Positions 34,391 to 42,095 of a stretch of 64,000 bases of DNA are shown here, one piece after another. The notes below the pieces were generated by a model that saw only the letters and a program-made list of their open reading frames with translations, did no database searches and was not told the DNA's origin. How positions within the stretch are numbered: position 1 is the first letter of the stretch; the number at the start of each line of letters is the position of its first letter. Source of the DNA: an uncultured Bacteroidota bacterium (GTDB lineage: Bacteria > Bacteroidota > Bacteroidia > Bacteroidales > P3); the NCBI GenBank assembly GCA_902791695.1, contig CADAWR010000008.1:18709-82708 (forward strand), given 5' to 3'. Made by a program: the position numbers and the translations under genes.

Positions 34391-34422
34391 CAATTTTTTT
34401 CTGATATATCGGAAATTATGTG

Positions 34423-34430
34423 TATTTTTG
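34423..34430 (+). promoter_or_regulatory. Promoter -7 element of the glutathione peroxidase gene
   Basis: TATTTTTG, 30 nt before the start codon at 34460. The -33 element is imperfect. Confidence 0.5.
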
Positions 34431-34459
34431 CATCCGAAAACACTTAATAACATATCGAT

Positions 34460-35101
34460 ATGAAGAAAGTATTGTTATTTGCAGCCGCCTGCATGATGCT
34501 CTTCGGCGCCTGCAAGCAGAAGGTGGAGGCTCCTGTCGAGCAGAACACCGACAACATCTATCAGTTCAGCGTCTTAGACGGTGCTGGCGACACTGTCGAC
34601 CTGTCCGTCTATCAAGGCAAGGTGCTGCTGGTGGTCAACACCGCCACCCAGTGTGGCTTCACGCCACAGTATGAGGAGCTTCAGAAGCTCTACGACCTCT
34701 ATCGCGACAAGGGCTTCGAGATTCTCGATTTCCCCTGCAACCAGTTCGGCCAGCAGGCCCCCGGCACCAACGAAGAGATCCATGAGTTCTGCACCGGCAC
34801 CTATAACATCACCTTCCCGCAGATGGCCAAGATCGACGTCAACGGCGCCGACGAGCAGCAGAGTCCCCTCTATGCATGGCTCATAGCCAAGGCCCCCTTC
34901 GCGGGCTTCGACACCACCAACCCCATCGGTGCCCGTCTCGACCAGATGTTCCGTTCGCAGGACAGCCTCTTCGACCGTACACCCGACATCAAGTGGAACT
35001 TCACCAAGTTCCTCATCGACCGCGACGGCAATGTGGTGCGCCGCTTCGAACCCTACGAGGGCTATGTCCCCGTCGAGGCAGCCCTCAAGGAACTGCTCTG
35101 A
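34460..35101 (+). CDS. Glutathione peroxidase-family lipoprotein
   Basis: 213 residues. Lipobox LFGAC makes Cys18 the lipid site; the peroxidase domain starts near residue 33. VNTATQCGFTPQY has the peroxidatic Cys65 in place of selenocysteine, FPCNQFGQQAPGTNEEI is the second signature and WNFTKFLIDRDG the third. It reduces peroxides in the periplasm, most likely with thioredoxin-like donors. A terminator follows directly. Confidence 0.92.
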   Translation: MKKVLLFAAACMMLFGACKQKVEAPVEQNTDNIYQFSVLDGAGDTVDLSVYQGKVLLVVNTATQCGFTPQYEELQKLYDLYRDKGFEILDFPCNQFGQQAPGTNEEIHEFCTGTYNITFPQMAKIDVNGADEQQSPLYAWLIAKAPFAGFDTTNPIGARLDQMFRSQDSLFDRTPDIKWNFTKFLIDRDGNVVRRFEPYEGYVPVEAALKELL

Positions 35102-35126
35102 CGCCTACTGCACATCAGAATGTAGA

Positions 35127-35153
35127 AAACCCCGTCCTTTTCAGGGCGGGGTT
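35127..35153 (+). terminator. Intrinsic terminator after glutathione peroxidase gene
   Basis: AAACCCCGTCC pairs with GGGCGGGGTTT across a 5-nt loop; GC-rich stem with A/T flanks on both sides, so it may work in both directions (the L31 gene converges). Confidence 0.8.
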
Positions 35154-35209
35154 TCTAGATCATAAAATCTAAAACAAATTACCTTTTTTCTGCCTTAATT
35201 GTTAACCGC

Positions 35210-35473
35210 TTACTCGGCCTTCTTGGCGTACTTTTTGTACTTGTTCATGAACTTGTCGACGCGTCCGGCGGTATCGACGAGCTTCAGCTTGCCAGTGAAG
35301 AAGGGGTGCGACGTGTTCGAGATCTCAAGCTTAACCACGGGGTACTCTTTGCCGTCGGTATAGACCACGGTCTCCTTGGTGTTGGCGCAGCTCTTCGTGA
35401 GGATCATGTTGTCGTTCGACATGTCTTTGAACACCACGAGGCGGTAGTTTTCGGGATGGATTCCTTTTTTCAT
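35210..35473 (-). CDS. rpmE2: 50S ribosomal protein L31 type B
   Basis: 87 residues: MKKGIHPENYRLVVFKDMSND, SCANTKETVVYTDGKEYPVVKLEISNTSHPFFTGKLKLVDTAGRVDKF. The zinc-binding cysteine set of type A L31 is absent and the longer C-terminal tail is present, so it is the zinc-independent type B form. It is transcribed alone from the promoter at 35547-35577. Confidence 0.96.
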   Translation of the reverse strand: MKKGIHPENYRLVVFKDMSNDNMILTKSCANTKETVVYTDGKEYPVVKLEISNTSHPFFTGKLKLVDTAGRVDKFMNKYKKYAKKAE

Positions 35474-35546
35474 TTCTTTGATTTTTGCCGTCTAACCCGT
35501 TGTATGTTAGACGATTGTTTATATTCCGTTTATTATTTTCGTGCTG

Positions 35547-35577
35547 CAAAGATACAAACTTTTTTTATTCTGGCAAA
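35547..35577 (-). promoter_or_regulatory. Promoter of the L31 gene
   Basis: On the minus strand, TTTG (35574-35577), a 19-nt spacer, TATCTTTG (35547-35554): full consensus. Confidence 0.75.
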
Positions 35578-35603
35578 AAAAATATTCGTTTCATGCTTGC
35601 TTT

Positions 35604-36773
35604 TTATCCCAATGCCATCAGCAGGTGGTACAGCCCGATGCCTAGGTAGTTGCCCAGCATGTAGCCCAGCAGGCCGACCGTGATGCCCAGCACGACAATG
35701 TTCTTGTTGCCCAGAAGTGCTGCTGCAAGCGGCACAAACGGGGGCGAGTTGATGAGTGCCACTGAACTCACCATGACCGAGTCGCCGTCAATCTTCAGCA
35801 GCCTTGCCATCAGCGTCTGCAGCACCAGCGATCCGAAGATGATGAAGCCCAGATAGTAGAGTATCGGCAGGCTGCCTGCTATGTCCATCTCGCGCACGTT
35901 GCAGGCGGTGGCAATCGACAGGCAGAACACATAAACGCAGTAGAGCCCCAGGTCGAACGAGTGCTGCTGTCGCTTCATGGGCGGCAGGAACGACGCTGCT
36001 ATGGCCAGCGTGGTGAGCAGCAGTATCAGCACCGTCATGTTGGGTGTGCCGTCGCCCGACGCGAGCAGCGCCACGCCGTACGAGATGGCGGCTATGACAA
36101 GCGTTATGGCGATGGCCAGCAGCGAGACCTTGTAGTGGTTGCGGTCGAAGGGCTTCACCTTTTCACCGCCGCTCTCCCCGCCTTGCAGGCCCTCGCCGCC
36201 AGCGCGTGCCGGCAGCAGCTTGCGAAACACAGTCTTGCCGAACAGTATGATGAATACCAGATAGATGCCGGTGACAATCAGGTCGTAGCTGGTCACGTAC
36301 AGATAGGTCTCTGCCGGCATGCCCACGGCCTGCTTTATGGCCCCCATGTTGGGGATGCCGCCGGTGTAGATGCCCGTGGCCACGGCGCAGACCTGGGCAA
36401 AGCTCCGGTAGCTCTCCGCGGTGTGGTCGGCAGGCTGGAACAGGAAGAAGCCTGCCACCGTGACTATCAGCACCGAGGCCAGTCCGGTGATGAAGACCTT
36501 GGCGGCCTTGCCCACCTGCCAGCCCTTGGTGTCGCAGCCCATCAGCATCAGCGGGATGGCGAGCGGCACGGCGATGTTGCCGAACAGGGTGTTGGTGCCG
36601 GTGTCGACGTTAAACACGCCATTGTCGGCCGGTATGAGGTTGGCCGTGGCCAGGCCTATCACATACAGCACCGACATGGGGCTGACCTTGTCGATCCACG
36701 TCCAACGCTTGGCAAGTTGCATCACCAGCAGTGGCACGCCCAGCAGGTATAGTATGGTAATCAGTGTGTTCAT
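35604..36773 (-). CDS. DUF819 family membrane protein
   Basis: 389 residues, about ten membrane helices. YVIGLATANLIPADN, AIPLMLMGCDT, ATGIYTGGIPNMGAIKQAVG and VALINSPPFVPLAAALLGNKNIVVLGITVGLLGYMLGNYLG are the DUF819 signatures; the family is thought to be a carboxylate or ion transporter of unknown substrate. A longer frame runs through palindrome copy B, but the promoter at 36790-36797 places the start at 36773. Confidence 0.88.
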   Translation of the reverse strand: MNTLITILYLLGVPLLVMQLAKRWTWIDKVSPMSVLYVIGLATANLIPADNGVFNVDTGTNTLFGNIAVPLAIPLMLMGCDTKGWQVGKAAKVFITGLASVLIVTVAGFFLFQPADHTAESYRSFAQVCAVATGIYTGGIPNMGAIKQAVGMPAETYLYVTSYDLIVTGIYLVFIILFGKTVFRKLLPARAGGEGLQGGESGGEKVKPFDRNHYKVSLLAIAITLVIAAISYGVALLASGDGTPNMTVLILLLTTLAIAASFLPPMKRQQHSFDLGLYCVYVFCLSIATACNVREMDIAGSLPILYYLGFIIFGSLVLQTLMARLLKIDGDSVMVSSVALINSPPFVPLAAALLGNKNIVVLGITVGLLGYMLGNYLGIGLYHLLMALG

Positions 36774-36789
36774 CGCATCATTTGCACTG

Positions 36790-36797
36790 CAAAGATA
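36790..36797 (-). promoter_or_regulatory. Promoter -7 element of the DUF819 gene
   Basis: TATCTTTG on the minus strand, only 16 nt upstream of the start codon at 36773, implying a very short leader. Confidence 0.6.
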
Positions 36798-36851
36798 CAA
36801 ATAAATTTGAAATCGGCCGAAGAAAGATGAAATTTGCACCGTGCCCTTCCC

Positions 36852-36971
36852 GTATCCCCTCCGTACCCGCTCCGTCTGTTCGCCGGTTGTTCTACGACTG
36901 TTTAACGGTTTAAACCGTCGAACAACCGGTGAACAACCGTAGAACAGACGGAGCGGGTACGGGGAGGGTAG
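36852..36971. repeat. Palindromic intergenic element, copy B
   Basis: Arms of ~60 nt centred on CGGTTTAAACCG (36906-36917). The outer parts CCGTACCCGCTCCGTCTGTTC and its complement match almost exactly; the inner parts are degenerate GTTGTTC units. It lies between the DUF819 gene (leftward) and the lipoprotein gene at 37089 (rightward), again divergent. The rest of 36972-37088 shows no gene. Confidence 0.88.
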
Positions 36972-37088
36972 GTAGGGGAGGCTGACGGGCGATAAACCGG
37001 TGATGGTCACCACTTGATGGGAATTCTTATCACCTGCACAATAATATCGGACGCTCGGCGTTGTTATGTAATAAATAATATGTATAAT

Positions 37089-37838
37089 ATGAAGAAAACA
37101 ATTGCTCTCTTAGCCTTGCTGCCGCTTCTGGCCTCCTGTGTGAGCCCGATTTACCATGCTCAGTCGGTCGACGTGCCGTTGATCAACCACAAGGGCGACG
37201 TGCGCGTGTCAGCCGACATGAGCTTGTCGGCCTGGCTCCTGCCCGATGCTATGAACGTGAATGCTACCGGGACGGTGGGTATCACCGACTGGCTTGCGGG
37301 GCAGGTACACGCCAACTACGGCGGCGACAATGCCTACCTGCATGCCGCCCCGGGCGTCTATTTCCCGCTGAGCGACAACTTCGTCGTCGAGGGCTATGCC
37401 GGTTTCGGCTACGGCGCCATGTGGCGCAACGGCAACAACGACAAGGATAAAGAGGAGGGCTCAGGCAGCAAAAACAGTCGTGCCTACTCGGGACGCTTCA
37501 TGCTGCCCTTTGGACAGGTGAACGTGGGCTGGCACGACATCGGGCCTGTGCACTTCGGCATTGCCTTCGGCATGAAGGTGGGCGGCTATATGCCTGACTT
37601 CAAGTTGAATGAGATTTCCACAAGCGGCAACACCACCACCTACCGTTCCTATACCTACCGCACCACCAACCTGCTGCTCGAGCCGCAGATGCAGGTGACA
37701 CTCGGCGGCGAGAATGTGAAGTGGGTCACTCGGGTGGGCTTTTCGTGGATGAGCGATCTGGCCGACGGCAAGAGCCAGTCGGATGTCTTCATTAACGACT
37801 GGTTCACTGTCGGTACCGGTATTCAATTATCCTTCTGA
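37089..37838 (+). CDS. Outer membrane lipoprotein/barrel-like protein of unknown function
   Basis: 249 residues. MKKTIALLALLPLLASC is a lipoprotein signal with the lipid Cys17. The rest has alternating strands with Gly/Tyr-rich turns (VVEGYAGFGYGAMW, FGQVNVGWHDIGPVHFGIAFGMKVGGY) and ends VGTGIQLSF, the look of a small beta-barrel. A second ATG 9 nt upstream is possible. No family is recognised with confidence. The esterase gene follows after 2 nt. Confidence 0.65.
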   Translation: MKKTIALLALLPLLASCVSPIYHAQSVDVPLINHKGDVRVSADMSLSAWLLPDAMNVNATGTVGITDWLAGQVHANYGGDNAYLHAAPGVYFPLSDNFVVEGYAGFGYGAMWRNGNNDKDKEEGSGSKNSRAYSGRFMLPFGQVNVGWHDIGPVHFGIAFGMKVGGYMPDFKLNEISTSGNTTTYRSYTYRTTNLLLEPQMQVTLGGENVKWVTRVGFSWMSDLADGKSQSDVFINDWFTVGTGIQLSF

Positions 37839-37840
37839 GT

Positions 37841-38767
37841 ATGAAAAGGCTTGTTGTTCTATTGCTTTTGGCGGCGGTGGCCGCACAGGGGCAGGACGGT
37901 GTTAGGACTTATGTCTTCGCCGAGCGAGACTCGGCGCTGAGGCTCGACGTGTGGCGTCCGGCCACGCCGCGGCCCGACTCGGCCTGTGTGGTGGCCCTCT
38001 TCGGGGGCGGCTTCGCCATAGGCGAGCGCGACAACGAATACCAGCGCAAGGTGGCCAAGGTGCTCACCGAGCGCGGCTTCACCGTGGTGAGCCCCGACTA
38101 CCGCCTGGGGTTGAAGGACAGTGCCATGGTGGCGCAGTATGCCAAGCTCTCGGGCTTCCAGACGCTCTTCCAGTGGTGCATCGACATTGCCGTCGAGGAC
38201 TGCGCCGCCGTGTGCGCGTGGGTGGTGGAGCATGCCGCGGAGATAGGCGTCAGCCCGCAGCGCGTGGTGCTTACCGGCAATTCGGCGGGCTCCATTACGG
38301 TGCTGCAGACCGACTACTGCCGCGCCAACGGCATGCCGCAGGTGGCGGCCCTCCCCGAAGGGTGGAAGCCTGTAGCCGTGGTGCCCTATGCCGGCGGCCT
38401 TATGTGCAAGGGAAAGCCGGAATGGAACACTGCGCCGGCGCCGACGATGATTATGCATGGCACCGAGGACCGGATAGTGAACTACAAGAAGTTCCCCAAG
38501 GTGCTTAGCCACGCCCTTTACGGTGGCGACGTGGTGGCCAAGCAGATGACCAAGGGAGGCTACCCCTGCTGGATAGTGCGCTTCGAGGGCATAGGCCATG
38601 AGGTGGCCAGTTGGCTGCCGGGGAGTGTGGACCTTTTCTGTGCCTTCGTTGATCAGGTGTTGGCGGGGCGTGTATCTTCGCTCGACGCCACCATGACCGA
38701 CAGCAGGCTGCAGCCCACCAAGTGGACGAATATGACGGTTATGGAACTTTACGGACAGGGAAGGTAA
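37841..38767 (+). CDS. Secreted alpha/beta hydrolase (esterase/lipase-like)
   Basis: 308 residues. Signal peptide MKRLVVLLLLAAVAAQG. VVALFGGGFAIGERDNE is an HGGG-like oxyanion segment with Phe in place of His, VVLTGNSAGSI holds the nucleophile serine, MHGTEDRIV the acid and GIGHEVASW the histidine. Substrate unknown; the combination is common in carboxylesterases of gut Bacteroidales. It lies 2 nt after the lipoprotein gene. Confidence 0.85.
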   Translation: MKRLVVLLLLAAVAAQGQDGVRTYVFAERDSALRLDVWRPATPRPDSACVVALFGGGFAIGERDNEYQRKVAKVLTERGFTVVSPDYRLGLKDSAMVAQYAKLSGFQTLFQWCIDIAVEDCAAVCAWVVEHAAEIGVSPQRVVLTGNSAGSITVLQTDYCRANGMPQVAALPEGWKPVAVVPYAGGLMCKGKPEWNTAPAPTMIMHGTEDRIVNYKKFPKVLSHALYGGDVVAKQMTKGGYPCWIVRFEGIGHEVASWLPGSVDLFCAFVDQVLAGRVSSLDATMTDSRLQPTKWTNMTVMELYGQGR

Positions 38768-38779
38768 CAGAAGCACAGT

Positions 38780-40027
38780 ATGCAGAAGATAGAGATAATG
38801 TCGCCGGTTGGCTCGTACGAGAGTCTGCAGGCGGCCATACAGGGCGGCGCCAATGCAGTGTATTTCGGCGTTGGCAAGCTCAACATGCGGTCGCGTTCGG
38901 CGGCCAACTTTACCGTCGAGGATCTCGGGCGCATATGCGAGATAGCCCATGCGGCAGGGGCGCGCACCTACCTTACGATAAATACCATTATATATAATAA
39001 TGAGATAGAGGAGATGCACGCCTTGGTGGATGCAGCCAAGGAGGCCGGTGTGAGCGCCGTGATAGCCAGCGATATGGCTGTCATCACCTACGCCAACCGC
39101 GTGGGTGTGGAGGTGCACATATCGACGCAGTGCAACGTGAGCAACGTGGAAGCTGTGCGCTACTACGCACAGTTTGCCGACGTGATAGTCACTGCCCGCG
39201 AGCTGCCGCTGAGGCAGGTGGCGGAGATAACCCAGTTTATCAGGGACAACGACATACGTGGCCCCAAAGGAGAACTGGTGCAGGTGGAGGTGTTTGCCCA
39301 CGGCGCCCTGTGCATGAGCGTAAGCGGCAAGTGCTACCTGTCGCTCGACAACTACAACTACAGCGCCAACCGCGGGGCTTGCCTGCAGGTGTGCCGCCGC
39401 GGCTACATAGTGAAAGACAAGGAGAGCGACCTGGAGCTGGAGATAGACAACGAATACATCATGTCGCCCAAGGACCTATGCACCATAGGCTTCCTGGACA
39501 AAGTGGTGAAAGCCGGTGTGCGGGTGCTCAAGATAGAAGGGCGGGGGAGGAGCGCCGACTATGTGCGGACGGTCACCGAGTGCTACCGCGAGGCGGTGGA
39601 GGCCATTGCCGACGGCAGCTATTCGAAAGAGAAGATTGAAGGTTGGATGACGCGACTGGCCACGGTGTTCAACCGCGGCTTCTGGGATGGCTACTATCTG
39701 GGGCGCAAGCTTGGCGAATGGAGCGAGCGCTACGGAAGCCAGGCCACTGAGAACAAGGTGTACCTGGGGCCGGTGAAGAACTGGTTCGGCCGCATCGGCG
39801 TCGCCGAGGTGCAGCTGCAGACCGCCGAGACGCTGAAAGTGGGCGACGAGGTGATGGTCACCGGCGAGACTACCGGCGTCTACCGCGCCACCGTGGAGGA
39901 GCTGCGCACCGACCGCGACCCCGTACCGGAGGTGCATCAGGGCGACTGCTTCAGCATCAAGGCCAGCGAGACGCTGCACCGTGGCGACAAGGTCTACCGC
40001 GTGGATAAGGTAATAGACGAATTCTAA
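38780..40027 (+). CDS. U32 family protein (RNA hydroxylation/peptidase U32)
   Basis: 415 residues. EIMSPVGSYESLQAAIQGGANAVYFGVGKLNMR at the N-terminus, ISTQCNVSNVEAVRYY, and the U32 signature VEVFAHGALCMSVSGKCYLSLDNYNYSANRGACLQVCRR with its clustered cysteines. Relatives include TrhP and RlhA, which take part in tRNA or 23S rRNA hydroxylation; which of these applies cannot be decided here. A beta-barrel-like C-terminal domain (~325-415) is present. radA follows after 3 nt. Confidence 0.88.
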   Translation: MQKIEIMSPVGSYESLQAAIQGGANAVYFGVGKLNMRSRSAANFTVEDLGRICEIAHAAGARTYLTINTIIYNNEIEEMHALVDAAKEAGVSAVIASDMAVITYANRVGVEVHISTQCNVSNVEAVRYYAQFADVIVTARELPLRQVAEITQFIRDNDIRGPKGELVQVEVFAHGALCMSVSGKCYLSLDNYNYSANRGACLQVCRRGYIVKDKESDLELEIDNEYIMSPKDLCTIGFLDKVVKAGVRVLKIEGRGRSADYVRTVTECYREAVEAIADGSYSKEKIEGWMTRLATVFNRGFWDGYYLGRKLGEWSERYGSQATENKVYLGPVKNWFGRIGVAEVQLQTAETLKVGDEVMVTGETTGVYRATVEELRTDRDPVPEVHQGDCFSIKASETLHRGDKVYRVDKVIDEF

Positions 40028-40030
40028 GAC

Positions 40031-41395
40031 ATGGCTAAAGCAAAGACATACTATTTCTGTCAGGAGTGCGGCTACCAGTCGTCGAGCTGGCTTGGGCGCT
40101 GCCCTGAGTGCGGCAAGTTCGGCACCTTCGCCGAGGAGGTGGTGGGAGGTGGTAAGACAAAGGTGAAAGGCGAAAAGATGGGGACCGCCTCCACGCCGAA
40201 GAGGATACAGGAGGTGAGCTACAGTGAGACGGTGCGTATACCGACACATTGCGGCGAGTTCGACCGCGTGCTTGGCGGCGGCATAGTGCCCGGCAGCCTG
40301 CTGCTGCTTGGCGGCGAGCCTGGCATCGGCAAGAGTACCCTGCTGCTGCAGACAGCCTTGGCCGTCAAGGACAAACGGCTGCTATACGTCAGCGGTGAGG
40401 AGAGTGAACAGCAGATTAAGATGAGGGCCGACCGTATAGGCGAGAGCCAGTGCGAGTTGTATGTTGTCAGCGAGACTGTCACGCAGCGCATATTAGAGCA
40501 CGTGGATGCTGTGAAGCCTGAGCTGCTGATAGTGGACTCCATTCAGACCATCACGACTGAGGATATCGATTCGCCGGCAGGCAGTGTGAGCCAGATAAGG
40601 CAGTGCACGTCGGAGTTCCAGCACTACGCCAAAACAACCGGTGTGCCGGTGCTGCTGATAGGCCATATCACCAAGGACGGCACGCTGGCCGGGCCCAAGG
40701 TGATGGAGCACATAGTGGATGCCGTGCTGCAGTTCGAGGGCGACCGTAACTACGGCTACCGCATACTGCGTGCGTTGAAGAACCGCTTTGGAAGCACAGC
40801 CGAGATAGGCATCTTCGAGATGCAGGGCAATGGCCTGCGCGAGGTGCCTAATCCCAGTGAGTTCCTGCTTTCGCAGCGCGACGAGACATTGAGCGGTGCC
40901 GCCGTGGCCGCCACGCTTGAGGGCGCTAGACCTATGTTCATCGAGGTGCAGAGCCTCGTCAGCAGTGCCGTCTACGGTACGCCCCAGCGCAATGCCAACG
41001 GTTTCGATATGCGGCGCTTGAGCATGTTGCTGGCGGTGCTGGAGAAGCGTTGTGGCTTTAAGCTCGGCGCCAAGGATGTGTTCCTGAACATCGCCGGTGG
41101 CATAAAAGTCAACGACCCGGCGATAGACCTTGCTGTGGCCTGCTCGGTGCTGTCGTCCAATGTCGACATACCGGTGTCGCCGCGCTACTGCTTTGCCGCC
41201 GAGTTGGGCTTGAGCGGTGAAGTACGGCCTGTGAGCCGTGTGGAACAGCGCATAGCCGAGGCCGACAGGCTTGGCTTTGAGAGGATATTTATCTCGAAAT
41301 ACAATGTGCGCTCTATTGACACCAAGCGTTACGGCATCGAGATAGTGCCTGTCAGCGTTATCGAAGAGGCCTTCCGCGCCCTCTTTGCCCGATGA
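40031..41395 (+). CDS. radA: DNA repair protein RadA
   Basis: 454 residues. Zinc finger with Cys10, Cys13, Cys24 and Cys27, Walker A GEPGIGKST (95-103), the RadA-specific LKNRFGST motif and a C-terminal Lon-protease-like domain (AVYGTPQRNANGFDMRRLSMLLAVLEKRCGF onward, with AAELGLSGEVRPV). It is a DnaB-like ATPase that promotes branch migration during recombination. Full length. Confidence 0.97.
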   Translation: MAKAKTYYFCQECGYQSSSWLGRCPECGKFGTFAEEVVGGGKTKVKGEKMGTASTPKRIQEVSYSETVRIPTHCGEFDRVLGGGIVPGSLLLLGGEPGIGKSTLLLQTALAVKDKRLLYVSGEESEQQIKMRADRIGESQCELYVVSETVTQRILEHVDAVKPELLIVDSIQTITTEDIDSPAGSVSQIRQCTSEFQHYAKTTGVPVLLIGHITKDGTLAGPKVMEHIVDAVLQFEGDRNYGYRILRALKNRFGSTAEIGIFEMQGNGLREVPNPSEFLLSQRDETLSGAAVAATLEGARPMFIEVQSLVSSAVYGTPQRNANGFDMRRLSMLLAVLEKRCGFKLGAKDVFLNIAGGIKVNDPAIDLAVACSVLSSNVDIPVSPRYCFAAELGLSGEVRPVSRVEQRIAEADRLGFERIFISKYNVRSIDTKRYGIEIVPVSVIEEAFRALFAR

Positions 41396-41434
41396 GGTGT
41401 GAATGAAATATTTTATAGTGAAAATGAAAAAAAT

Positions 41435-41465
41435 TTTGCCAGTATGAAAAAAGGTTGTATCTTTG
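41435..41465 (+). promoter_or_regulatory. Promoter of rpmG
   Basis: TTTG at 41435-41438, a 19-nt spacer, TATCTTTG at 41458-41465; start codon at 41553, leader of about 80 nt. Confidence 0.75.
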
Positions 41466-41552
41466 CAGCCGATTTGAGTGCCCAAAATTGAATTGTTGAT
41501 GCTCTTTTCAGTTTGGATATCAATCGAATAACGAAGAAAAACAATATCAGTC

Positions 41553-41741
41553 ATGGCAAAGAAAAATAAAGACGCACGTGTGCAGGTTATCCTCGAATGC
41601 ACCGAGCAGAAGAACAGCGGTGTTCCCGGCATGAGCCGTTACATCACCACCAAGAACAAGAAGAACACTCCGGAGCGTCTGGAGCTGAAGAAGTACAACC
41701 CCTTCCTGAAGAAGGTCACCGTTCACAAAGAAATCAAGTAA
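41553..41741 (+). CDS. rpmG: 50S ribosomal protein L33
   Basis: 62 residues: [56 protein letters not shown], the L33 pattern. The two CxxC zinc motifs of some L33 proteins are missing (only one cysteine), so this is the zinc-free form. In related genomes rpmB often precedes it; it is not here. DUF4295 follows. Confidence 0.95.
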   Translation: MAKKNKDARVQVILECTEQKNSGVPGMSRYITTKNKKNTPERLELKKYNPFLKKVTVHKEIK

Positions 41742-41758
41742 AATAGGAGAATCAGACT

Positions 41759-41914
41759 ATGGCAAAAAAAGTTGTTGCTACCCTTAAAACCTCTACTGGT
41801 AAGAGTTTTGCAAAGGTTATCCGCATGGTCCGCTCCGAGAAGACCGGCGCCTACATGTTCAAGGAGGAGATTGTTGCTTCCGATAACGTGAAGGAATACC
41901 TGAGCAAGAAATAA
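41759..41914 (+). CDS. DUF4295 family small basic protein
   Basis: 51 residues, starting MAKKVVATLKTSTGKSFAKV and ending VKEYLSKK; matches the short Bacteroidetes DUF4295 family that regularly follows rpmG. The lysine-rich composition and its constant place suggest a ribosome-associated protein, which is inference. It lies 17 nt after the L33 stop and ends in front of a terminator. Confidence 0.88.
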   Translation: MAKKVVATLKTSTGKSFAKVIRMVRSEKTGAYMFKEEIVASDNVKEYLSKK

Positions 41915-41956
41915 AAAAAGCAAGAAGTAATTTTTTTCATACGCTTTTGTTTTGGC

Positions 41957-41990
41957 CTCGGCCGCAGTTTCTGCGGCTGAGTTTTTTTTT
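41957..41990 (+). terminator. Intrinsic terminator after the L33 operon
   Basis: CTCGGCCGCAG (41957-41967) pairs with CTGCGGCTGAG (41971-41981) with one wobble, loop TTT, followed by nine T. Confidence 0.92.
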
Positions 41991-42032
41991 ATTAGGCCAA
42001 ACTTTCTTTTTTATATATTATAATATTTTTTG

Positions 42033-42040
42033 TATCTTTG
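42033..42040 (+). promoter_or_regulatory. Promoter -7 element of ileS
   Basis: TATCTTTG, 56 nt before the ileS start. An AT-rich stretch lies upstream but no exact TTTG at the usual spacing. Confidence 0.6.
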
Positions 42041-42095
42041 CTTTCTATAATCTTGTCGGTAAATGCCGACAAGTGATTGTGTAATAATGTAGTAT

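Noticed and set aside
36774-37013. 80-codon N-terminal extension of the DUF819 protein
   Set aside because: It consists of palindrome copy B and the promoter; the family start is at 36773.
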